Positions 22,342-31,460 are shown, numbered from the stretch's first letter. The stretch is 64,000 bases of DNA from Psychrobacter sp. FDAARGOS_221 (GCF_002313155.2 NZ_NWFK02000001.1:806001-870000), one strand, 5' to 3'. Numbers and translations are program-made. The notes: a model not told the origin generated them from the letters alone.

Positions 22342-23019
22342 TTATGGCAAAGCAGCACTATTCATACGGCGCATAATAATGCGTTGCTTATTGCGTAAAC
22401 GTTTGGCATTCATATTCTTTTGATAATACTTTGGATTGGTGAGCATACTGATTAACAGTGCTGACTCATCACGATTTAGCTGGCTGGCTGGCTTATTAAA
22501 ATAGTGGCGTGCTGCCGCTTCAATACCGTAGATACCTTCACCAAATTCGGCCACGTTTAAATAAGCGGTCAAAATACGCTGCTTATCCCACATTGCTTCA
22601 ATCATTATGGTTATGGTGGCTTCAATACCTTTGCGCACATAGGAGCGATGCGAGGTCAAAAATAAGTTTTTTGCCAACTGCTGAGTAATGGTTGAGCCGC
22701 CAGCCGATACCGTACCACTGCTCTCATTCTTTTTCATAGCCGCTTCAATACCTTCCATATCAAAGCCATTATGAGTGCTAAAGCGCCCATCTTCGCTGGC
22801 AATTGCGGCCTGTTTTGCTGACTTGGCAATGGCGTCATACTCTACCCAAGTTTGGGTCACGTCACCGCCGCCAATGCGATGCGCTAGCATAAACATACTG
22901 TTATTGATGGGCTGCGACTTCCAGACCAACAATAAGCTGGCAACGCCCAAATAGAAAGCCACAAACAGAATAATAAACGCCCAAAACAAACGCTTAAAAA
23001 ATTTAGAAATTGCCGTCAT
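22342..23019 (-). CDS. mtgA: Monofunctional peptidoglycan glycosyltransferase
   Basis: MtgA polymerises lipid II into glycan strands and is anchored in the inner membrane. One transmembrane helix lies at about residues 11-31. The GT51 motifs are visible: the catalytic Glu in AIASEDGRFSTHNGFD, then GGSTITQQLAKNLFL, RKGIEATITIMIE, ILTAYLNVAEFGEGIYGIEAAARHYF and SALLISMLTNPKYY. Length 225 fits the family. There is no transpeptidase domain. The gene is followed by ppk1 on the same strand and is divergent from the glutaredoxin-like gene. Confidence 0.96.
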   Translation of the reverse strand: MTAISKFFKRLFWAFIILFVAFYLGVASLLLVWKSQPINNSMFMLAHRIGGGDVTQTWVEYDAIAKSAKQAAIASEDGRFSTHNGFDMEGIEAAMKKNESSGTVSAGGSTITQQLAKNLFLTSHRSYVRKGIEATITIMIEAMWDKQRILTAYLNVAEFGEGIYGIEAAARHYFNKPASQLNRDESALLISMLTNPKYYQKNMNAKRLRNKQRIIMRRMNSAALP

Positions 23020-23147
23020 AATATTTGGCTCAGCTATCGATTAAAATACAAACAATGATAAACTAACTGGCGCTATACTGGTAGTTGTCTTTTTTATCTT
23101 AACCTTTTTATGCTAACCGTAAGATTCTTTTTTTAGGAGCTCTTTTT

Positions 23148-23456
23148 GTGACTGATATTACTAACATCACAGCCACTCGCCATCTTATCTCACAACAAGC
23201 ATATGCTTCTAATACACCTTTAGATACACAGTCTTGGTGGCTACTAGGCACAGCTGGCTGCCACTTATGCAATGACGCTGAGCAAATGCTTCAGTTGTTC
23301 AAAGGCGTTTATCCGATTGACTTTCAACTGGTCGATATTGCTGACTTTGATGAACAGCTGATGACCCAGTTTGCTACCCTCATTCCAGTTGTTATCACGC
23401 CAAAAAAACAACTAAACTTTCCATTTTCTCTTGTCGATTTACAACAATTAATTTAA
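23148..23456 (+). CDS. Glutaredoxin-like protein (DUF836 family)
   Basis: A 102-residue thioredoxin-fold protein with the redox motif CHLC in WWLLGTAGCHLCNDAEQML, followed by the FQLVDIADFDEQLMTQFATLIPVVI segment with the cis-Pro typical of glutaredoxins. A 30-residue N-terminus precedes the fold. The start is GTG at 23148 with AGGAG eight bases upstream. Members of this family are small thiol-disulphide oxidoreductases of unknown substrate; none of the neighbours points to a partner. Divergent from mtgA. Confidence 0.85.
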   Translation: MTDITNITATRHLISQQAYASNTPLDTQSWWLLGTAGCHLCNDAEQMLQLFKGVYPIDFQLVDIADFDEQLMTQFATLIPVVITPKKQLNFPFSLVDLQQLI

Positions 23457-23900
23457 AATGCATAACTCTTGATAGACTTTTGTTTACAATAAGTGATATT
23501 TTGTCCCAATACCTGTCTAGAATATTTCTATTTACCCAATTCAATAGCAGCCACTATGCATGGGGTAAATACCTTTTTGTAAAACGTTGTGCCTTACTTG
23601 TCTTGCTCTGCAAGCTGCCTTGTGTTACTGGGTTTTAATTGGCAAACGTTTGTTGGCTTGATTGATTAGACCTCACTAACTAAATCAAGATAACTAGTCC
23701 AATCTTAATCAATTAAGTTTTAGTCAAAACAATATCAGAAACATATTGCACAAAATGACATTCACACAAACCATATTTATTATAAATATTCTGTAATATC
23801 TTGTTCTAAAAACTTTTAGAACCCTAAACTTGACATACCCTTGCTCGTTATTAACCTTAACCATGCATCTCTTTCAACATACCTTTTACAAGGAAGTTTT
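23457..23900. other. Intergenic, lactate operon control region
   Basis: 444 bases. Contains a perfect palindrome CAAACGTTTG (23643-23652), a TTCACA (23761-23766) with TATAAA downstream (23781-23786, short 14-base spacing), the long palindrome at 23803-23822 and TTGACA at 23830-23835. A TTG-initiated extension of lctP from 23841 is rejected in favour of 23901. Confidence 0.45.
23803..23822. promoter_or_regulatory. 20-bp palindrome upstream of lctP, candidate operator
   Basis: GTTCTAAAA and TTTTAGAAC are perfect 9-base arms around a 2-base centre, about 80 bases before the lctP start. Position and symmetry suit a dimeric repressor such as a GntR- or LysR-type lactate regulator, but no such gene is in the window and the sequence is not the E. 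coli LldR site. Confidence 0.5.
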
Positions 23901-25670
23901 ATGTTCACATTTTTGGCATTAACGCCAATCTTAACTGTTTTCTTATTACTGGTTGTGCTACGACTACCCGCTAAATACGCGATGAGTGCATCATACATTG
24001 TCACTGCTTTATTAGCATTGTTTGTGTGGAATGTTAGCGGTGCTCAAGTTGCAGCAGCCACAACTAATGGTATTATTGTTGCATTAACCATTTTGTTTAT
24101 TGTTTTTACCGCTATTTTGTTACTAAACACCTTAAAGGAAAGTGGTGCTATTATCGCTATCCGTAGAGGTTTTATGGACATATCGCCTGATAGACGGGTC
24201 CAAGCCATTATAGTAGCTTGGCTATTCTGCTCATTAGTAGAAGGATCATCAGGCTTCGGTACACCATCTGCTGTTGGCGCTCCTTTACTATTGGCTCTTG
24301 GTTTTCCAGCAATGGCCTCTGTTATGACTGTACTTATTATTCAGTCAACGCCTGTATCTTTTGGTGCAGTTGGTACGCCTTTGCTAGTCGGTGTATGGTC
24401 AGGTATAGATAATAAACAAGATTTGGCACAATCAATTGAGCCGACCACAGTTGCCGATTACTTATTACAAATTACAGCAAATGTTGGTTTTTTCCATGCT
24501 GTTATCGGTGTTCTTATCCCTCTTATTTTAAGTGCATTTTTGACACGCTTTTTTGGACAGAAAAAGTCTTTTGTTGAAGGGCTTAAGATTTGGCCTTTTG
24601 CTTTATTTGCTGGTATCTGCTTTACCGTACCTTACTTCTTAGTTGCTAAGTACTTAGGCCCTGAGTTTCCTTCATTAGTAGGTGGGTTTATTGGTCTAAT
24701 GATTGTTGTGCCTGCTGCAAAGCGTGGTTTTTTGATGCCTAAAGAAATTTTTGATTTTGGTCCTAGAGAGAGCTGGGATAAAGAATGGCTTGGATCACTA
24801 CAAGAAGAGAAGTTTGATGATACAGTAGCACCAAGATTTTCAGTCATAAGAGCTTTCTCACCTTATATTATTGTTATCTTACTGCTTATTACTACTCGTG
24901 TTATTGCACCATTAAAAGCATTTCTAGTTGGAGACATGGCCACTATTAAATTTGCTAATTTATTTGGTACAACCATATCTAGTAAAATTCAATTACTTTA
25001 TTCTCCTGGTAGTATTTTGCTTATTACCTCAATACTATGTATTTTCATTTATAAAATGAATAAAGAATCGATTAAACGTAGCTGGTCAAGCTCTGCTAAG
25101 ACAATGATTGCTGCAGCTCCAGCTCTATTGCTGTCTGTACCGATGGTACAAGTTTTCATTAACTCAGGTTCAGCTAGCGAATTAACAACCGCCTTACCAG
25201 CTATGCCTATTCTTCTAGCACAAAGCGCTAGTGAGGCATTTTCAACAACTTGGCCTCTTGTTTCACCATGGATTGGTGCTATGGGTGCATTTATTGCAGG
25301 CTCAAACACTGTTAGTAACATGATGTTTTCGTACTTTCAGTGGTCAACGGCAAGTCAAATTGGTTTAGGTACTGACCTTGCTGCTCAAGTTGTTGCATTG
25401 CAAGCTATTGGTGGTGCTGCTGGTAATATGATATCTGTACATAATGTTGTTGCAGCTTGTGCGGTAGTTGGTCTTATTAATAAAGAAGGCTATGTTATTC
25501 GTAAAACACTTGTGGCTATGATTTATTATGTGGTACAAGCTGGTTTCTTAGGAATGGCTGTTGTATTTGGTGGTATGGCATGGTGGTTATTAGCCATTGT
25601 TTGGCCAATATCTTTCTTAGTAATCATGTCATTATCAAGTAAGCTTGATAAGTCAAAAACTAACGCCTAG
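23901..25670 (+). CDS. lctP: L-lactate permease
   Basis: An inner-membrane proton-coupled lactate/glycolate transporter of about 589 residues from ATG 23901, which follows AAGGAAG; the frame is open 20 codons earlier with a TTG. It has a long series of hydrophobic helices, the LctP signature EGSSGFGTPSAVGAPLLLALGFP near residue 100, the second-half repeat SPWIGAMGAFIAGSNTVSNMMF, and IGGAAGNMISVHNVVAACAVVG. It lies 215 bases before lldD on the same strand, giving uptake plus oxidation of lactate. To the eye the gene uses more A/T-ending codons than its neighbours, which might mean acquisition by transfer. Confidence 0.95.
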   Translation: MFTFLALTPILTVFLLLVVLRLPAKYAMSASYIVTALLALFVWNVSGAQVAAATTNGIIVALTILFIVFTAILLLNTLKESGAIIAIRRGFMDISPDRRVQAIIVAWLFCSLVEGSSGFGTPSAVGAPLLLALGFPAMASVMTVLIIQSTPVSFGAVGTPLLVGVWSGIDNKQDLAQSIEPTTVADYLLQITANVGFFHAVIGVLIPLILSAFLTRFFGQKKSFVEGLKIWPFALFAGICFTVPYFLVAKYLGPEFPSLVGGFIGLMIVVPAAKRGFLMPKEIFDFGPRESWDKEWLGSLQEEKFDDTVAPRFSVIRAFSPYIIVILLLITTRVIAPLKAFLVGDMATIKFANLFGTTISSKIQLLYSPGSILLITSILCIFIYKMNKESIKRSWSSSAKTMIAAAPALLLSVPMVQVFINSGSASELTTALPAMPILLAQSASEAFSTTWPLVSPWIGAMGAFIAGSNTVSNMMFSYFQWSTASQIGLGTDLAAQVVALQAIGGAAGNMISVHNVVAACAVVGLINKEGYVIRKTLVAMIYYVVQAGFLGMAVVFGGMAWWLLAIVWPISFLVIMSLSSKLDKSKTNA

Positions 25671-25885
25671 TACAGTTACTTTTACTATGTGTTGAATAAA
25701 TTTCAAAGTGCAGCTTTATTTCTGACATTAAATCTCTTATTAATGTTTTAGTAAAGCTGCCTTTGTATTATCTATATGGTTTTTATTATATAATTTGATG
25801 TATAAATGCCTAGAATCCATATAAATAATACTGTAACAAACTTTTAGTTATTGCCTACACACACCTAGAAAGCGAGAGTTATATC

Positions 25886-27097
25886 ATGAAAGATTTAAGC
25901 AAGATGACCGAAATTGAAGACTTACGTAGAGTTGCCGAACGTAAAGTACCACGTATGTTTTATGATTATGTTGATTCAGGCTCATGGACCCAAACTACCT
26001 ACCGTAATAATGAAACCGACTTTGACCGTATTAAGCTACGCCAACGTGTATTGGTAGATATGGATAATCGAAGCCTTACCACTACTATGATTGGCGAAGA
26101 TGTGACTATGCCAATCGCAATTGCTCCGACTGGATTTACTGGTATGATGTGGGCTAATGGCGAAATGCATGCTGCCAAAGCCGCCAAAGATTTTGGAGTT
26201 CCTTTCTCGCTTTCTACCATGAGTATCAACTCTATTGAAGATGTGGCTGAATACACTAATCACCCGTTTTGGTTTCAGTTATATGTGATGCGTGATAAGG
26301 ACTTCATGGCCAATCTTATTCGCCGTGCCAAAGAAGCCAACTGCTCTGCGCTTATCTTAACCGCCGACTTACAGGTGCTAGGTCAACGTCATAAAGACAT
26401 CAAAAACGGACTGTCTGCGCCACCGAAACCGACTTTGGCCAACATCTTAAACCTGATGACTAAGCCAGAATGGTGTTATAACATGCTTGGTGCCAAGCGT
26501 CGCACGTTTGGTAACATTGTGGGTCATGCCAAAGGGGTTGGTGATTTATCTTCTCTATCGTCATGGACCGCTGAGCAGTTTGACCCAAGCCTAAGCTGGG
26601 ATGATGTGGCACGTATTAAAGACTTATGGGGCGGCAAGCTTATTATCAAAGGTATTATGGAGCCAGAAGATGCTATATTAGCAGCACGTAGTGGCGCCGA
26701 TGCCTTAATCGTGTCTAACCATGGCGGACGACAGCTTGATGGTGCCCCTTCTTCTATTGCTTGCTTATCAGATATCGTCCAAGCGGTACAAGCCGAGGAC
26801 AGTGACATTGAAGTGTGGCTAGACAGTGGTATTCGCTCGGGACAAGATGTATTGAAGGCGATTTCATTGGGTGCTAAAGGCACTATGATTGGCCGCGCCT
26901 TCTTATACGGCCTAGGTGCTTATGGTGAAGATGGTGTGCGCCGTGCACTTGAGATTCTATATAAAGAGTGTGATGTGACTATGGCCTTCTGTGGTCATAC
27001 CAACATTAACCAAGTTGATGAAAATATCTTGGTTAAAGGCACTTATGAAAACCTTAAAGCGGCCCTGCCCTACACGCCTGCCATACGTTGGGGCTAA
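25886..27097 (+). CDS. lldD: FMN-dependent L-lactate dehydrogenase
   Basis: A membrane-associated flavoprotein that oxidises L-lactate to pyruvate and feeds the quinone pool. The 403-residue alpha-hydroxy-acid dehydrogenase fold shows YDYVDSGSWTQTTYRNN, the FMN-binding IAPTGFTGMMWANGE, FQLYVMRD, LTADLQVLGQRHKD, the Lys in LIIKGIMEPEDA, the catalytic His and Arg in VSNHGGRQLDGAPSS, and the C-terminal DSGIRSGQDVLKAISLGAKGTMIGRAF. A GCGAGAG precedes the ATG. It follows lctP. The AHA family also contains glycolate oxidases, but the lctP neighbour favours lactate. Confidence 0.94.
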   Translation: MKDLSKMTEIEDLRRVAERKVPRMFYDYVDSGSWTQTTYRNNETDFDRIKLRQRVLVDMDNRSLTTTMIGEDVTMPIAIAPTGFTGMMWANGEMHAAKAAKDFGVPFSLSTMSINSIEDVAEYTNHPFWFQLYVMRDKDFMANLIRRAKEANCSALILTADLQVLGQRHKDIKNGLSAPPKPTLANILNLMTKPEWCYNMLGAKRRTFGNIVGHAKGVGDLSSLSSWTAEQFDPSLSWDDVARIKDLWGGKLIIKGIMEPEDAILAARSGADALIVSNHGGRQLDGAPSSIACLSDIVQAVQAEDSDIEVWLDSGIRSGQDVLKAISLGAKGTMIGRAFLYGLGAYGEDGVRRALEILYKECDVTMAFCGHTNINQVDENILVKGTYENLKAALPYTPAIRWG

Positions 27098-27219
27098 TTA
27101 AGCTAACTGTTAGCTCATTAACTTTTGAGTCATTAGTCTTTAAATTAATGGCTTTACAATCAATAGCTGTTTAATCTTTAAACAGCTACTCCTCCATCTA
27201 AACTCTCTTTAAACCAAAG

Positions 27220-27263
27220 CTTTTTAATCAGCCTCACTCTTGATAGCGGGGCTGATTAAAAAG
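27220..27263. repeat. Perfect 14-bp inverted repeat downstream of lldD
   Basis: CTTTTTAATCAGCC (27220-27233) and GGCTGATTAAAAAG (27250-27263) are exact reverse complements with 16 bases between. The T-run comes first and the A-run last, the reverse of a terminator on either strand, so it is not an ordinary intrinsic terminator. It lies about 90 bases before the rhomboid gene and could be an operator or mRNA-end hairpin. Confidence 0.6.
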
Positions 27264-27352
27264 TAACTGGCATTCAACCCACATTTGACAAGGTTAGGTT
27301 ATTTTCCAAGACTGGTATAAAATGGGTTTACCTCATACCAGCAGATTGCATT

Positions 27353-28108
27353 ATGACTATCCAACGCTTATTTACTCGAACACCCATCACTGCCCTGTTA
27401 CTCAGCAGCTTTGTTGTGTTATTTGTGATTCAGATTGCCACTGGTGTCGATATCAACCAGTCTTCTAGCCCTGAATATCAGCAGTCATTACTGCTTTGGG
27501 GCGCTAATGCCTTACCCTTCACCCTGATTGAACCTTGGCGACTGATCAGCAGTGCCTTTTTGCACATTGGCTTGATGCACTTGCTGTTTAACTGCTTTGC
27601 GATATATTTTTTTGGTCAAGCCACTGAGATGAGCTTTGGCTCAGCCAAGTTTTTGCTGATATTTTTGCTGTCTGCACTCGGCGGTAATCTATTAAATAAC
27701 TATGTGACCTTATGGCAGATACTGCACAATAATGGCAGCCCTGGTATTTCTGCCGGTGCTTCTGGCGGTATTATGGGACTGGGGATGGCGTTATTAATGG
27801 TTGAGCTACTCAAAAAGCGACTGCTCAATGTGCGTCAGCAAGGCCCAAACCCATAGCTAAAAAGTTTGGCTGTGATTATGGGCATTAACCTGATGTATGG
27901 GTTTGCGGTACCGGGTATTGATAATGCCGGTCATATTGGCGGCGCTATCACAGGCGCTATTTTGGCCGTAGGTATTATGATCGGCTTACGCTTATCACCT
28001 CAAGCGTCAAAACCTGCATTTAAAGCCTTACCTTGGTTGATATTTGTTATTATAAGCGCTGTGTTCTTAATGCTTTGGTTTAACTTACGCCATCAAGTGG
28101 GACTTTAA
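27353..28108 (+). pseudogene. Rhomboid intramembrane serine protease interrupted by in-frame TAG
   Basis: Two pieces of one gene lie in the same frame: 27353-27853, a TAG at 27854-27856, then the frame continues to 28108 with only the stop in between. The first part has the PWRLISSAFLHIGLMHLLFN segment and the catalytic Ser137 in SAGASGGIMG. The second part has the catalytic His (codon 194) in NAGHIGGAITG. The stop therefore separates the Ser from the His and removes the last helices. Without it the protein would be about 251 residues, usual for a rhomboid. CAG to TAG would be a single change. Options are a recent nonsense mutation, a sequencing error, or suppression. The intact family cleaves membrane proteins inside the lipid bilayer. 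Confidence 0.85.
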
Positions 28109-28272
28109 GTGTTATTTAATAACCACTGCTAAATTACCATAGCATCTTATATCAATAAGATACTGGCTTTCACTGAATAAACTTATTAAACTAAGCGCAT
28201 AAATTCTATATTAACCCTGCTTTTTCTTAGTGTTAAATTAATATAAACAATCTAACTTTAAAAGAGTTTTTT

Positions 28273-29103
28273 ATGATAAAAATAGCCCAGACTACTGTCT
28301 CAAACGCATCTCCTAACTCATTAGCCACTTCATTTTTGGCAGCGAGCTTAACACTGGCTTATTTGGCATCAACCCAAGCTCAGGCTGAAGATCTGTATGG
28401 CAACAGCTCAACCACTGATGCAGACAAAATCGGCTTACAAATTGGCGCTAACGTCATCGCTAACAAAAGTGCTTATGATTTAGATGACACCCAATTTTCG
28501 GTATTACCAAGTGCGTTTTATGAAGGCGAAAAAGTCTATGCCCGTGGTAGCCAATTTGGTGGTTATTTATTTAATGACGGCACCAGTGAGCTATCAGCAT
28601 ACGTAGAGCCAACAGGCCCATACTTCGATCCAGATGAAGCACGTGGCGATCTTAAAAATCTAAGCAAAAGAAAATGGTCTGCCCTAGTCGGTGCCAGCTA
28701 TTTATACCGCTCTCCTATCGGCGGCTTCCGTGGTCAGGTTGCGACAGACGTTAGTGGTCACAGTGATGGTACCGTAGCACGATTAACTTATATCGCGCGT
28801 TTAAACCCTGGCAACTGGACCATTTATCCAAGTGCAGGTGTTGAGTGGAACGATAAAAACTACAACGAATATTATTATGGCGTTGATAACAAAGAGTCAG
28901 CCAAGTCTGGTGTTAACAGATATGAGCCAAGCTCAAGCTTTAGCCCTTATCTAAGCGTCAATGGTATGTACACCATCAATAACGATTGGGACGTGTTCTT
29001 AGGTCAAAAAGTGACTTTCTTGGCAGATGAACAACGCGATAGCCCGATGGTTGATGACCGCGTCGATTATCGTACGACCCTTGGTCTTCTTTATAAATTC
29101 TAA
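28273..29103 (+). CDS. MipA/OmpV family outer-membrane protein
   Basis: A 276-residue outer-membrane beta-barrel precursor. The signal peptide is long, ending near STQAQAEDLYG. Segments typical of the MipA/OmpV family follow: IGLQIGANVIANKSAYDLDDTQFSVLPSAFYEGEKVYARG, then KWSALVGASYLY, GQVATDVSGHSDGTVARLTY, WTIYPSAGVEWNDKNYNEYYYGV and a last strand RTTLGLLYKF with terminal Phe. MipA in E. coli scaffolds the lytic transglycosylase MltA with PBP1B, while OmpV-like members have other roles, so the function is open. No signal-transduction genes are next to it. Confidence 0.85.
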   Translation: MIKIAQTTVSNASPNSLATSFLAASLTLAYLASTQAQAEDLYGNSSTTDADKIGLQIGANVIANKSAYDLDDTQFSVLPSAFYEGEKVYARGSQFGGYLFNDGTSELSAYVEPTGPYFDPDEARGDLKNLSKRKWSALVGASYLYRSPIGGFRGQVATDVSGHSDGTVARLTYIARLNPGNWTIYPSAGVEWNDKNYNEYYYGVDNKESAKSGVNRYEPSSSFSPYLSVNGMYTINNDWDVFLGQKVTFLADEQRDSPMVDDRVDYRTTLGLLYKF

Positions 29104-29193
29104 ACCTACTACTTGAGGTTTAATGTGACCGTTTTATTTGAATAATAAGACGGCTTTAAGCTGAAGTTTTTGGCTCATAGAAGAGGAAATTAC

Positions 29194-29973
29194 GTGCAAC
29201 CTACTCAGCAACCTAAGATGGATAAGACAGATGAGTCCTATGCAGATTTTGATGACAATCTAAAATTTAATGTCTCTGATATATGGTCTTATCTTTCTGA
29301 CAAAGTAAAATCGGTATACAGTAAAGCCGCTAACTCTGTCGATGATGAATTTTCTTTACCTGTCAGCCAAGACCAAGTCAATGGCGCATTAGAGAAGTTC
29401 GTCACCAAAAACGTCAAGCAGATACATGAGCTGCGTGTTGAGCTGCACGATGATTGGTTCCGCTTATACTGTACCATCGATGTGATGGGCATTTATGCCG
29501 AAATCGCCAGTAACTTTGGTCTGGTACATGTTCAGATTGACCGTGATGTTCAGCGCTTTGTGTTTGCTCAGCAGACCAATACCGATGTGATAAAACTACA
29601 TTGTGAGTCGTTTATCAAACGTACTGGCGTTAAGCTAGTTATCTGGTTCTATCACAGCGTATTGCACAAAGATCCATTGGGCTTTATTTTAAGTAAGATT
29701 AATATCGCCAGACCCAAAGATAACATCATTTATTTAGATATTAATCGTTGGTTAAAGCGCAATAAAAAGATCATCAGTACCCTTCACAAAGTTCAGGTTA
29801 ATTACGGACTGGTAGAAGAAGAGCAGTTGATCTTAAAAACCAAAGTGAATATACGCGACTTACTGGCCAACAATGGGGTTGAAGATTTAATTACTCCAGA
29901 TGATGAGCCTGAGTTACTAGAAGGTCCAACTAATCCGATTGGTGACGCCATCTCACCGAGCCAAGAAAGTTAA
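29194..29973 (+). CDS. Conserved-looking protein of unknown function
   Basis: The preferred start is GTG at 29194, preceded by AGAGGA seven bases upstream, giving 259 residues; an in-frame TTG at 29170 lacks a ribosome binding site. The protein has no signal peptide or clear transmembrane segment. The N-terminal 30 residues are polar. The central part (about 70-200) alternates strands and helices with aromatic residues (HDDWFRLYCTIDVMGIYAEIASNFG, VKLVIWFYHSVLHKDPLGFILSK). The end is acidic and Pro-rich. I do not recognise the family. The strong terminator 110 bases downstream closes its transcript. It looks like a real cytoplasmic protein by composition and codon use. Confidence 0.75.
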   Translation: MQPTQQPKMDKTDESYADFDDNLKFNVSDIWSYLSDKVKSVYSKAANSVDDEFSLPVSQDQVNGALEKFVTKNVKQIHELRVELHDDWFRLYCTIDVMGIYAEIASNFGLVHVQIDRDVQRFVFAQQTNTDVIKLHCESFIKRTGVKLVIWFYHSVLHKDPLGFILSKINIARPKDNIIYLDINRWLKRNKKIISTLHKVQVNYGLVEEEQLILKTKVNIRDLLANNGVEDLITPDDEPELLEGPTNPIGDAISPSQES

Positions 29974-30082
29974 TACTACTAATAGAGATTAGTTAACTAG
30001 TAAGCAACTCATTAAATTAAGTGCTCAACTAGACAAAGATTACTTTCAAGGTTTCACTAAACTTTCGTTACTTAATAAAGTC

Positions 30083-30119
30083 AAAAAAAGCCCTATTTTT
30101 ATAATAGGGCTTTTTGCTT
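30083..30119. terminator. Bidirectional terminator between the unknown gene and fpr
   Basis: AGCCCTATT (30089-30097) and AATAGGGCT (30103-30111) with A- and T-runs outside, located between two convergent genes. Confidence 0.9.
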
Positions 30120-30158
30120 TTAAGCGATTGGCGGTTTAAAGTTTGAATAAGGCGCAAA

Positions 30159-30974
30159 TTACCAATAGTTTTCTACCGCAATATTACCCATCCCACGGCG
30201 GTTCATCGCCATACCCTTCTCGTCTCTTAATGTATTACGCGTATCCTCAACCATCTGTGGGTTACCGCATAACATCACATGAGAGTGTTCTGGATCAAGC
30301 TTAGCACCAACGAATTGCTCCAACTCACCATTTACCAATAGTTTAGGGAAACGCTCTTCTAATGCGCCCTCTACTTTCTCACGGGTCACAATTGGCACAA
30401 AAGTGAACTTTGCAGGGTTATCCACTAAACCGCCAAAGTCTGCTTCAAGGGTATTAATCAAATCTAAATATGCCAACTCTTCTTTAGTACGCGCACTATA
30501 AGCAAGTACGATGTGCTCGTAGTTTTCCCACGTTTGCAAATCTTGTAGCATCGATAAAAATGGCGCGATACCGGTTCCTGTCGCCAACAACCATAAATCC
30601 TTAGGCGCTGGCTCTTGATAGCGTGCCAATGTCAAAAAGCCAAATGGCATGGTCTTTAATAATAGCTCATCGCCTTCTTGTAAGTGCTGTAACTGTGAGG
30701 TAAACGCCCCATCTTCAATCACAATCGAGAAGAACTCTAACGTCTCGTCATATGGAGAGGAAACCATAGAATAGGCACGAAAGATTTCTTCATCCGGCGC
30801 ATCAGAGTTACCGGCTTGTTGGTGATACGCCAGGCGACTTGGGTTAACGCCTAAGCGTACAAACTGTCCAGCAGTGAACTTAAAGCTCTCTGGACGAGTC
30901 ACGGTAAAACTAAACAGATTCGGCGTCCATGTGGTTTTACTGAGTACTTTTACGGTTTGAACATTATCTGACAT
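30159..30974 (-). CDS. fpr: Ferredoxin/flavodoxin-NADP+ reductase
   Basis: Fpr transfers electrons between NADPH and ferredoxin or flavodoxin and is often induced by oxidative stress. The 271-residue protein has the FAD-binding RAYSMVSSPYD and the NADP-binding LLATGTGIAPFLSML, then VMLCGNPQMVEDTRNTL and an aromatic C-terminal Trp preceded by NIAVENY. AGGT lies seven bases before the ATG. A pair of 19-base tandem repeats lies 103-140 bases upstream. It is alone on the minus strand between terminators. Confidence 0.94.
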   Translation of the reverse strand: MSDNVQTVKVLSKTTWTPNLFSFTVTRPESFKFTAGQFVRLGVNPSRLAYHQQAGNSDAPDEEIFRAYSMVSSPYDETLEFFSIVIEDGAFTSQLQHLQEGDELLLKTMPFGFLTLARYQEPAPKDLWLLATGTGIAPFLSMLQDLQTWENYEHIVLAYSARTKEELAYLDLINTLEADFGGLVDNPAKFTFVPIVTREKVEGALEERFPKLLVNGELEQFVGAKLDPEHSHVMLCGNPQMVEDTRNTLRDEKGMAMNRRGMGNIAVENYW

Positions 30975-31076
30975 AAAATATACCTATATTATTTTTATAA
31001 AGAATTCTTGTATAAACGATACTTGTGCGTTGATATTTATGTATTGAAAGTTTTATCTAATCGACTGTGTGTTAGT

Positions 31077-31114
31077 CATCAATGACTTAAGTGAACATCG
31101 ATGACTTAAGTGAA
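31077..31114. repeat. Tandem 19-bp repeat upstream of fpr
   Basis: CATCAATGACTTAAGTGAA (31077-31095) is followed directly by the same sequence with one change, CATCGATGACTTAAGTGAA (31096-31114). Each unit contains ACTTAAGT, a perfect 8-base palindrome. Could be a paired operator for fpr or a simple duplication. Confidence 0.65.
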
Positions 31115-31365
31115 CTAAGTTGACAAGTATGATCTAATTTAATTTGAAAGCGGTTATGTAAGTTGTTATATGCGTTTCAAAAGTCTTTGCCTATTATTAT
31201 GGTGCATATAGGCCAATAAGTGTATTTGTTTTTCAAGATAACTACTTTTAAATATATTTATTAACACTTTTCGGAATAACGACTTAAATCCTACTTAATC
31301 GCGACTGCCTTAGTTCACTAATAGAAAAACAGTTGGCCCATAAAATTAAAACCAAAAATGTAGCC

Positions 31366-31406
31366 CCAAAAAAATGCTTGTAGCACAATGATTGCACTAC
31401 AAGCAT
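31366..31406 (-). terminator. Terminator of the nuo operon
   Basis: On the minus strand ATGCTTGTAG pairs with CTACAAGCAT (31374-31383 and 31397-31406), followed by seven T, about 55 bases after the nuoN stop. Confidence 0.9.
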
Positions 31407-31460
31407 ATTAATCTTAAACCGTTATCAATGGTTAGCTTAGGCTATTGGCTAAGCTAACTG

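Larger units (their letters stand above)
30975..31460. other. Intergenic, fpr upstream and nuo operon end
   Basis: 486 bases between nuoN and fpr, both minus strand. It contains the nuo terminator, AT-rich DNA and the tandem 19-base repeats. No open frame is convincing. Confidence 0.5.

Noticed and set aside
27220-27263. Intrinsic terminator of lldD
   Set aside because: The A- and T-runs are inside the stem and reversed, so it does not fit a terminator on either strand.
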